Positions 8,198 to 15,457 of a DNA stretch of 64,000 nt are shown here, one piece after another. A program made the position numbers and the translations under genes. Source of the DNA: Ottowia oryzae (lineage in GTDB: Bacteria > Pseudomonadota > Gammaproteobacteria > Burkholderiales > Burkholderiaceae_C); NCBI RefSeq assembly GCF_003008535.1, contig NZ_CP027666.1:2097501-2161500 (forward strand), in the 5' to 3' direction. Numbering within the stretch: the first letter of the stretch is position 1; every line of letters begins with the position of its first letter. The notes beneath the pieces were generated by a model that did not search any database, was not told the origin of the DNA, and worked only from the letters and a program-made list of their open reading frames with translations.

Positions 8198-9664
8198 TCA
8201 TGGCGTGGCCGGCGCGTCGCCACCCAGTGCCTTGTACAGCGCCACGCGGTTGACCTGTTCGGCCAGGCGCAGGCTGATCAGTTGCTGCTGCGCCAGGTAC
8301 AGGCTGCGCTGCGCATCCAGCACGCTGAGGTAGTTGTCGGTGCCCGCCTTGAAGCGCGCATTGGACAAATCCAGTGCCTTTTGATTCGCATCGACCAGCG
8401 CCGTGGCCGCGGTGAGGCGCTGTTGCCAGGTCAGGCGCTCGGCCAGCGCGTCCGCCACTTCACGAAAGGCGGCCTGCACCGCGCGGTCGTAGCCGTTGAC
8501 GGCCAGGTCGCGGTCGACCTGAGCAACGCGCAGGTTGGCCCGGTTGGCACCGCCATCGAAGATGGGCAGGGCAATGGCGGGGCCGACGTTCCAAGTGCCA
8601 TTGCCGCCTTCGAACAAGGCAGACAGCGCCCGGCTGCCAGTGCCGATGGCGGCAGTGAGGTTGATGCGCGGGAAGAAATTGGCGCGTGCCACACCGATGT
8701 TGGCGTTCATCGCCTGCAACTGGTGCTCTGCCGCACGGACGTCGGGGCGGCGCAGCAGCACCGTGGAGGGCAGGGCGCCGGGCGCTTCGATCAGCACGGC
8801 GATCGGCTTGTCCAGCCCATCGGCGGCGGTGGGCAAAAGCACGTCGGCCACGGGGCCGCCTGCCAGCAGTTCCAGCGCGTGGCGGTCTTTCGCCACCTGG
8901 CTTTGGTAAGCGGCCAAGTCCAGGCGCGCGGCGTCAACCGTGGTCTGATTCTGGGCGAGCACCAGGCCTGAAGTGGCGCCCAACTCATGCATGCGTTGGG
9001 TCAGTGTGAAGGCCTTTTCGCGCGAGGCCAGCGTGTCCTGCGCCAGGCGCAAGCGCTGCTGGTCGGCGGCCAGGTTGAGCCAAGCCTGCGCCACATCGCC
9101 CACCAGCGTTAAACGAACGCTCTCTTGCGCGTTGGTTTGCCCCAGGTACTGCTGCAAGGCTGCTTCGCTCAGGTTGCGCACACGGCCCCAGAAATCGAGC
9201 TCGAACGCGGTCAAGCCCAGTTGCACGCTGAACTGGTTCTGAATGACGCTCTGGCCCGAGTTGCTGAGGTCGGCCGCCACGCGCGTACGCGAAGCCTGCG
9301 AAGACAGCGCAATCGTCGGCAGCTGATTGGCTTGCGTGATGCCGTACAGCGCGCGGGCGCGTTCCACGTTCAGCACCGCCTGCTGCAGGTTGCGGTTTTG
9401 GTCCAGCGCCTGCTGCAGCAAACGCAGCAGGCGGTCGTCCGTCACCCAGTCTGCAAGAGGCGGAGCGGGCACGGCCGCGGGGGCGGCCGGATTGGCGGCG
9501 TGGTCGCGGGCAGACGCCGCATTCGCCGGAACGATCTCGGTGGGCACGCTCAAGGGCGGCGCGGAATACTGCGGCGCCAGGTTGCAGCCGGCAAGCACCC
9601 ATACACAGGTGGTGCTCAGCGCGCCCAGCAGCCGCGGGCTCAGGGATTGTCGGTGCGCGCTCAT
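8198..9664 (-). CDS. RND efflux outer-membrane lipoprotein (OprM/NodT family)
   Basis: A 488-residue trimeric outer-membrane channel of a tripartite efflux pump. The signal peptide ends in a lipobox (VWVLAGCNLAP, Cys near residue 26). Family sequence blocks include LPTIALSSQASRTRV and FELDFWGRVRNLSEAAL in the first outer-membrane-factor repeat and LLRRPDVRAAEHQL, NIGVARANFFPRINLTAAIG and GPAIALPIFDGG in the second. The ATG at 9664 overlaps the pump gene stop by ATGA, so the frame upstream of 9664 is not used. Third gene of the efflux operon. Confidence 0.93.
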   Translation of the reverse strand: MSAHRQSLSPRLLGALSTTCVWVLAGCNLAPQYSAPPLSVPTEIVPANAASARDHAANPAAPAAVPAPPLADWVTDDRLLRLLQQALDQNRNLQQAVLNVERARALYGITQANQLPTIALSSQASRTRVAADLSNSGQSVIQNQFSVQLGLTAFELDFWGRVRNLSEAALQQYLGQTNAQESVRLTLVGDVAQAWLNLAADQQRLRLAQDTLASREKAFTLTQRMHELGATSGLVLAQNQTTVDAARLDLAAYQSQVAKDRHALELLAGGPVADVLLPTAADGLDKPIAVLIEAPGALPSTVLLRRPDVRAAEHQLQAMNANIGVARANFFPRINLTAAIGTGSRALSALFEGGNGTWNVGPAIALPIFDGGANRANLRVAQVDRDLAVNGYDRAVQAAFREVADALAERLTWQQRLTAATALVDANQKALDLSNARFKAGTDNYLSVLDAQRSLYLAQQQLISLRLAEQVNRVALYKALGGDAPATP

Positions 9665-12600
9665 ACGCCGGCCTCCGTTGCCGGTGTGGCGTTGGGTTTC
9701 GCTGCATCTCGCTGCACGCGGTCCTTGAACCAACTGCGAATCAGAAGGAAGAACACCGGCACGAAGAAAAGCCCCAGGACCGTGGAGAAAACCGTGCCGC
9801 CGAGCACGGCCGTGCCGATGGAGTGCCGTCCCGCCGATCCAGCGCCGGTGGCCAGCGCCAGCGGCAGCACACCGACGCCGAATGCCAGCGATGTCATCAC
9901 TATGGGCCGCAGCCGCAGGCGCACCGCTTCCAGCGTGGCGTCCCACAAGGTCTTGCCCTGCTGTTGCAGCTGCGTGGCGAATTCGACGATCAGGATGGCA
10001 TTTTTCGAAGCCAACCCGACGGTGGTCAGCAGGCCGACCTGGAAGTACACGTCGTTGTCCAGGCCCCGCACGCTGGTGAACACCAGCGCGCCCAGCACAC
10101 CCAGCGGCACCCCCAGAATCACCGCCAGCGGCACGGTCCAGCTTTCATACAAGGCGGCCAGACACAGAAAAACGAACAGCACCGAGATGGCGTACAGCAC
10201 AGGCGCCTGCGCACCGGCCTGCTTTTCCTGGAACGAAGCGCCCGACCATTCGTAGCCGATGCCAGTGGGCAGCTTGGCGGCGATGCCTTCCATCACGCGC
10301 ATTGCCTCGCCCGTGCTCACGCCGGGCACGGCCTCGCCCTCTACCTCGATCGCCGGGCTGGCGTTGTATCGGCGCAGCAGGGGCGAGCCATAGCCCCAGC
10401 TGCTTTCAGAAAACGTGTCGAAACGCACCATCTGCCCCGCGTTGTTGCGCACGCTCCAGTCGTGGACGTCTTGCGGCAGCATGCGGTAGGGCGTGTCCCC
10501 CTGCACGTAGACGCGCTTGACGCGCCCGTTGTGCACGAAGTCGTTGATGTAGCTGCCGCCCATGGCGATCGACAAGGTGCGGTTCACGTCGGCGGTGGTC
10601 AGGCCCTGGGCGCCCGCCTTGCGGTCGTCTACTGCTACAGAAAGTTGAGCGGTGTCATCCGAGTTGACGGCGCGCACCCGTGTCAGGCGCGGGTCTGCGC
10701 CGGCCTGGGTCAGCAAGGTTTGCTTGGCGGCCATCAGCGCGTCGTGGCCCAACTGGTTCATGTCTTTCAGTTCCATCAGAAACCCGGCGCTGGAGCCCAG
10801 GCTGCGGATCACTGGCGGCAGTGTGACGATGACGCTGGCGTCGCGGATCTTGCGCAGATCGCGCGTCGCCTTCTGCGCCATCGCGCTGGCGCTTTGTTCG
10901 GGCCGCGTGCGCAGGCCCCAGTCGCTCAGCCGCACGAAGGCGCGGGCGGTGGACTGGCTGCCACCCAGGCCGGTCACGGTGTTGATGCCTACGACTTCCG
11001 GCATGCCGCGGAAGTACTCGGTGACTTCGTTGGCGACAGCATTGGTGCGCTCGGCCGTGGCGCCGGCAGGCAGGTTGATGATGACGGAGAGCGAGCCCTG
11101 ATCCTCTTCCGGCACGAAGCTGGTGGGCAAGCGGTGGAACATCCAGGCGATCCCGGCGCCAATCAGCAGGTACACCAGCATCATTCGGCCCGCGCGCCGC
11201 ATGAAGCGGCCCGCCCACGTCACGGTGCCGTGGGTGGTGCGGTCGAAGCCGCGGTTGAAGCGGTCGAAAAAGCGGTCGCTCAGGCCCAGCAAGCCTTTGC
11301 GCTGCTCGCCCGGTTCTCTGGGCGGGCGCAGCAAGGACGCGCACAGGGCCGGCGTCAGCGTCAGCGCCACCAGCACCGACAGCACCATGGCCGTCACGAT
11401 GGTGATCGAGAACTGCCGGTAGATGATGCCGGTGGAGCCGCCGAAGAACGCCATCGGAATGAACACCGCCGACAGCGTCATCGTGATGCCCACCAGCGCG
11501 GGTGTGATCTCGCGCATCGACTTGCGCGTGGCCTCTTTCGGCGACAGATGCTCGGTGTGCATCACCCGTTCGACGTTTTCCACCACCACGATGGCGTCGT
11601 CCACCAACAGGCCGATGGCCAGCACCAGCCCGAACATGGTCAGCGTGTTGATGGAGTAGCCGGCGATTGCCAGCACGCCGAAGGTGCCCAGCAGAACAAC
11701 CGGTACCGCGATGGCCGGAATCAGCGTGGCGCGCAGGTTCTGCATGAACAGGAACATCACCAGAACGACCAGCACCATCGCCTCGATCAAGGCCTTCACC
11801 ACCTCCTCGATGGAGGTCTTGACGAAGGGCGTGGAGTCCATCACCACCACGGGCTTGAGGCCGTAGGGGAACAGCGGCTCCATCTCGGTCAGCCGCGCGT
11901 TGATGCGCTCGGCCACGTCCATGGCGTTGGCGCTGTCCGCCAGCACGATGCCGATGCCCGCGCCGGGCTTGCCGTCCAGCCGGGACAGCACTGTGAGGTC
12001 TTCCGGGCCCAGCTCGACCCGCCCGACATCCTTGATGGTGATGGCCGCACCATCCTGCGCCACCTTGAGGAACACGTTTTCAAACTGCTCTACCGTTTTG
12101 AGCTTGGTGCGCGCGGTGATGGCGGTGTTGATCTGCTGGCCCTGCACACTGGGCAATGCACCCAGCTGGCCGGCCGACACCTGTGCGTTTTGGGCCTGGA
12201 TGGCGTTGGCTACGTCACCGGGCATCAGCGCGTATTTCTCCAGCTGGCGCGGGTCCAGCCAGACGCGCATGGCGTAACCGGTGCCGAACACCTGCACGTC
12301 GCCCACGCCGTCGATGCGGCCCAGCACGTCGACCAGGTTGCTGCGCAGGTAGTCGCCCACATCCACATGGCTGACGCTGGGGTCGGGCGAGCTGAACGAC
12401 ACCACCATGAGGAAGTCCTGCCCGCCCTTGGTGACGAACACGCCACGGCTGGTTACTTCGTTGGGCAAGCGGCTCATGGCCTGCTGCAGCTTGTTCTGCA
12501 CCTGAACCTGCGCCACGTCGATGTTGGTGCCCGGCGCAAACGTCAGCGTGGTACGCGACTGGCCCGACTGGTTGCTGGTGGCGTTGATGTACAGCAGGTT

Positions 12601-12819
12601 GTCGATGCCCTTGAGCTGCTGCTCGATCACCTGCGTGACCGAGTTGTCCACCGTTTCGGCCGAGGCGCCCACGTAGTCGGCGCCAATGGTCACGCGGGGT
12701 GGGGCGATGTTGGGGAATTGCTCGACCGGCAAGGTGAGCACCGCCAGCGCGCCGGCCAGCATGATGACAATGGCCAGCACCCACGCAAAGATGGGCCGGT
12801 TGATGAAGAACTGCGCCAT
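9661..12819 (-). CDS. RND multidrug efflux pump, inner-membrane transporter (HAE-1 family)
   Basis: A 1052-residue AcrB/MexB-like proton-driven drug exporter. The N-terminus MAQFFINRPIFAWVLAI is typical of the HAE-1 subfamily. Proton relay acidic residues are in GLLVDDAIVVVENVE (about residues 404-418). The duplicated layout of 12 membrane helices with two large periplasmic loops is visible, including QVQVQNKLQQAMSRLP in the first loop and ILGVPLGVLGAL in the second half. It starts 19 bp after the membrane fusion protein and overlaps the outer-membrane gene by 4 bp. Which drugs it exports cannot be read from sequence. Confidence 0.96.
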   Translation of the reverse strand: MAQFFINRPIFAWVLAIVIMLAGALAVLTLPVEQFPNIAPPRVTIGADYVGASAETVDNSVTQVIEQQLKGIDNLLYINATSNQSGQSRTTLTFAPGTNIDVAQVQVQNKLQQAMSRLPNEVTSRGVFVTKGGQDFLMVVSFSSPDPSVSHVDVGDYLRSNLVDVLGRIDGVGDVQVFGTGYAMRVWLDPRQLEKYALMPGDVANAIQAQNAQVSAGQLGALPSVQGQQINTAITARTKLKTVEQFENVFLKVAQDGAAITIKDVGRVELGPEDLTVLSRLDGKPGAGIGIVLADSANAMDVAERINARLTEMEPLFPYGLKPVVVMDSTPFVKTSIEEVVKALIEAMVLVVLVMFLFMQNLRATLIPAIAVPVVLLGTFGVLAIAGYSINTLTMFGLVLAIGLLVDDAIVVVENVERVMHTEHLSPKEATRKSMREITPALVGITMTLSAVFIPMAFFGGSTGIIYRQFSITIVTAMVLSVLVALTLTPALCASLLRPPREPGEQRKGLLGLSDRFFDRFNRGFDRTTHGTVTWAGRFMRRAGRMMLVYLLIGAGIAWMFHRLPTSFVPEEDQGSLSVIINLPAGATAERTNAVANEVTEYFRGMPEVVGINTVTGLGGSQSTARAFVRLSDWGLRTRPEQSASAMAQKATRDLRKIRDASVIVTLPPVIRSLGSSAGFLMELKDMNQLGHDALMAAKQTLLTQAGADPRLTRVRAVNSDDTAQLSVAVDDRKAGAQGLTTADVNRTLSIAMGGSYINDFVHNGRVKRVYVQGDTPYRMLPQDVHDWSVRNNAGQMVRFDTFSESSWGYGSPLLRRYNASPAIEVEGEAVPGVSTGEAMRVMEGIAAKLPTGIGYEWSGASFQEKQAGAQAPVLYAISVLFVFLCLAALYESWTVPLAVILGVPLGVLGALVFTSVRGLDNDVYFQVGLLTTVGLASKNAILIVEFATQLQQQGKTLWDATLEAVRLRLRPIVMTSLAFGVGVLPLALATGAGSAGRHSIGTAVLGGTVFSTVLGLFFVPVFFLLIRSWFKDRVQRDAAKPNATPATEAGV

Positions 12820-12838
12820 GGCTGAAACCTCGCGGCGC

Positions 12839-14215
12839 TCAGTTCGCGGAAGGGCGGCTTTGCGCCACCAAGGCCTGCGAAGCCGCTGCAGCAGGCGCGG
12901 GCACTGCGTTCAATGTGCCCTGGGCCGGAACGGCAGCGGCACCTGGCGCAGAGGCTGCGCCCGTGGGTGCGGGCGTGGGCCCGTTCCCCGCGCTGCCCGG
13001 TACCGGCTTGATCTGGATACCGGGGCGCACACGCTGAAAGCCGTCCACCACGATGCGTTCGCCCGCCTTCAGGCCGTTGTCCACCAGCCATTGGTTGCCG
13101 ATGGCCTGGCCCAAGGCAACGGGGCGGCGCTCCAGCTTGTCGCCTTCGCCCACCACCCACACGTTGGCCCGCCCCGAAGGGTCGCGCACCACCGATTTCT
13201 GCGGAATCAGCAGCGCCTGCGGCTGCACGCCCACCGGCAACTCGGCGCGCACGTACATGCCCGGCATCAACAGGCCTTGCGGGTTGGGCACGGCGGCACG
13301 CAGCGTCACGCCGCCGGTGCCGGGGTTGACGATGAGGCCCGAGAAGGCCAGTTTGCCCTGGTGCGGGTAGGGCGTGCCGTCTTCCAGCACCAGCTTCACG
13401 GGCAGCGTCTGCTCAGATACACCCTGGTAGCGGCCCGCCTCGATGTCGCGGCGCAGGCCCAGCAGCTCGGCCGTGGACTGCGTGAAGTCCACGTACATCG
13501 GGTCCAGCTGAACGATGGTGGTCAACACGCCGGCCTGGTTGGCGGTGACCAGCGCGCCAGGCGTTACTGACGACAGGTTCACGCGGCCCGAAATGGGCGC
13601 CTTCACGTCGGTGAAGTTCAGGTTGATCTGCGCGGCCTGCACTGCCGCCTGCGCCGCCGCCACGTCCGACTGGGCCTGCAGTGCCTGCGCCTCGCTTTCC
13701 TGCGCCACCTGGCGGCTGACGGCGTCGATCTTCACCAGTTCGGCATTGCGTTCGGCGTTGACCCGGGCCGTGCGCGCCGCCGCCTGCGCCTTGCTCAGCG
13801 TGGCGCGCGCCGAAGCCAGCGCGGCGCGGTAGGTGCTCGGGTCAATCTGGTAGAGCACCTGCCCGGCGCGCACCTGGCTGCCCTCGGTGAACAGCCGTTT
13901 GAGCACGATGCCGTTGACTTGGGGTCGCACCTCGGCACTCATGAACGCAGCTGTGCGGCCCGGCAGCTCGGAGCTGAGCGACTGGCTGCGCAAGGACAGC
14001 GTGATGACACCCACCTCAGGCGGCGGTGGCGCCGCCGCGGCGGGCTTGTTCCGATCGCCGCAGCCTGCAACCCCGATGGCGAGCGCGGCCAGAACGGCGC
14101 CCGCCGCCAGCGACGACCAGCGCGAGCGGTATGGCAGAGCAGCAAGAGCGGTGTGTGTCGGGCAGCGGTGAAGATTCGCGCAGAAAGAGCGGGGCGGCAT
14201 GGGCGTGACAGGCAT
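12839..14215 (-). CDS. RND efflux periplasmic adaptor (membrane fusion protein, AcrA/MexA family)
   Basis: Periplasmic adaptor linking the pump and the outer-membrane channel. A hydrophobic leader ends in a lipobox (IGVAGCGDRNK), so it is probably a lipoprotein. The lipoyl/hairpin domain has VRPQVNGIVLKRLFTEG, then an Ala-rich alpha-helical hairpin (ASARATLSKAQAAARTARVNA) and TDVKAPISGRV. The C-terminal tail after about residue 400 is Ala/Pro/Gly-rich and longer than usual. Possible starts are ATG at 14254, 14215 and 14201; all leave a long N-region before the hydrophobic core, so the start is unsettled. First gene of the efflux operon. Confidence 0.93.
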   Translation of the reverse strand: MPVTPMPPRSFCANLHRCPTHTALAALPYRSRWSSLAAGAVLAALAIGVAGCGDRNKPAAAAPPPPEVGVITLSLRSQSLSSELPGRTAAFMSAEVRPQVNGIVLKRLFTEGSQVRAGQVLYQIDPSTYRAALASARATLSKAQAAARTARVNAERNAELVKIDAVSRQVAQESEAQALQAQSDVAAAQAAVQAAQINLNFTDVKAPISGRVNLSSVTPGALVTANQAGVLTTIVQLDPMYVDFTQSTAELLGLRRDIEAGRYQGVSEQTLPVKLVLEDGTPYPHQGKLAFSGLIVNPGTGGVTLRAAVPNPQGLLMPGMYVRAELPVGVQPQALLIPQKSVVRDPSGRANVWVVGEGDKLERRPVALGQAIGNQWLVDNGLKAGERIVVDGFQRVRPGIQIKPVPGSAGNGPTPAPTGAASAPGAAAVPAQGTLNAVPAPAAAASQALVAQSRPSAN

Positions 14216-14409
14216 GCAGATGTAACCGGTATTGTCGAACAGCGAAGCCGCCACGCAGGCGGCGCTGGCTGCCCGCTGTCAATCAAAGGTCCGACGGATA
14301 AGAGCCAAGCGGCGCGGCCCAGTCCGCGCTCAGTGCGGCGGCGCGGCGCACGGCCTCGGCGCAACCAGAAAGGGTAGCGCAAGTGCCGTGCCAAGTTGCG
14401 ACAAAACCC

Positions 14410-14430
14410 AGGTTTACCTCAGGTTTACCT
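14410..14430. promoter_or_regulatory. Tandem AGGTWWACCT motif upstream of the efflux operon
   Basis: Two identical 10-mers, AGGTTTACCT at 14410-14419 and 14421-14430, separated by one base. Each has inverted arms AGGT/ACCT around TTT-A. The 11-bp period puts both on one face of the helix, as for an operator or activator site. They are about 200 bp before the efflux operon start. No regulator gene is adjacent. The 14216-14612 gap otherwise holds only the repeat at 14550. Confidence 0.4.
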
Positions 14431-14549
14431 TGGCGTGACGCGGGTTCGGGCTCGTCCCTGCCTCAGGTTCAGCAGTGCCCCAATCACCCCAGGGCGGTTA
14501 GCATGGCCAAGGAGCCGTCTACTGTCAGCGCTTGACAGGGGGGTGTGCT

Positions 14550-14602
14550 ATTGAATAAATAGCTGCCAGCGCTGCTGGGACGGGCGCTGGCGCCCGTTTT
14601 TA
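14550..14602. repeat. Dispersed palindromic repeat, copy 2
   Basis: AATAAATAGCTGCCAGCGCTG followed by a GGGCGCTGGCGCCC arm and a T-run. The second arm alone (CGGGCG-CTGG-CGCCCG-TTTTT, 14581-14601) looks like an intrinsic terminator reading on the plus strand. It lies just beyond the stop of the Anbu gene. Confidence 0.8.
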
Positions 14603-14612
14603 TGCTTGGTCG

Positions 14613-15440
14613 TTAGATCAAGCGCTCGGCCGGCGAGCCGATCTTGCGCAATGCGGGGTTGCGCTTCGATTCCACTCGCAGCGGCACTTCCGTTTTGCCG
14701 CCATTCCATTGCGGGTCTTCGATGCTGTCGAACACCTGTCGCAGCCGTTCGCCCCAGCTGTTGTGCAGCATTTGGAAATACGGGTTGTCGTGGTCGATAC
14801 AGATGACGCGGTCGGACTGCAGCGCGCCGGCCTGGTAGACCACCAGGTCCAGCGGCAGGCCGACGGACAGGTTGGACTTGATGGTCGAATCCATCGACAC
14901 CAGCGCGCACTTGGCCGCTTCGTCCAGCGGGGTGGTGGTGGTGATGACTCGGTCCAGCACCGGCTTGCCGTACTTGGATTCACCGATCTGGAAATACGGC
15001 GTTTCAGCGGTGGCTTCGATGAAATTGCCGGCCGAGTACACCAGAAACAGGCGCATGCCTTCGCCGGCGATCTGGCCGCCGAAGATAAGCGACACGTTGA
15101 AATCCAGGCCGGCCTGGCGCAGCGCGGGGCCGTCGCGCTCTTCCACGCGCCGCACGGCGCTGCCCAGCACGCGCGCGGCGTCGAACATGCTGCGCGCGTT
15201 CCAGATCGTGACGGGTGCGCCTGTCTCCAGGTGCTCGACCGATTCGTCCTGCAGAATCTCGCGCACCGATTGGGTGATGGAGAGGTTGCCGGCCGACAGC
15301 ATCACCATGAAGCGGTCGCCCGGGCGCTCGTACACCAGCATCTTGCGGAAGGTGCTGATCGAATCCACCCCAGCATTGGTGCGGGAATCGGACAGAAACA
15401 CCATGCCAGCGTTGATCTTGATGGCGCAGCAATAGGTCAT
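14613..15440 (-). CDS. Anbu-type proteasome homologue (proteasome-type peptidase)
   Basis: A 275-residue member of the bacterial Anbu/BPH branch of Ntn-hydrolases, a self-assembling relative of proteasome beta subunits and HslV. It begins MTYCCAIKINAG; Thr2 would become the N-terminal nucleophile after Met removal. SDSRTNAGVD (about residues 17-26) carries the conserved Asp, and FRKM (about 32-35) the conserved Lys. In many bacteria Anbu is encoded with transglutaminase, alpha-E and ATP-grasp genes; none of these is here. The gene stands 17 bp after mutS on the same strand. Confidence 0.88.
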   Translation of the reverse strand: MTYCCAIKINAGMVFLSDSRTNAGVDSISTFRKMLVYERPGDRFMVMLSAGNLSITQSVREILQDESVEHLETGAPVTIWNARSMFDAARVLGSAVRRVEERDGPALRQAGLDFNVSLIFGGQIAGEGMRLFLVYSAGNFIEATAETPYFQIGESKYGKPVLDRVITTTTPLDEAAKCALVSMDSTIKSNLSVGLPLDLVVYQAGALQSDRVICIDHDNPYFQMLHNSWGERLRQVFDSIEDPQWNGGKTEVPLRVESKRNPALRKIGSPAERLI

Positions 15441-15457
15441 GGGGAAAAAGTGGTGAT

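Noticed and set aside
9823..12825. 1000-codon plus-strand ORF over the RND pump
   Set aside because: Its composition is His/Gln/Arg-rich as expected for the antisense of GC-rich coding DNA, and the minus strand has a textbook pump gene.
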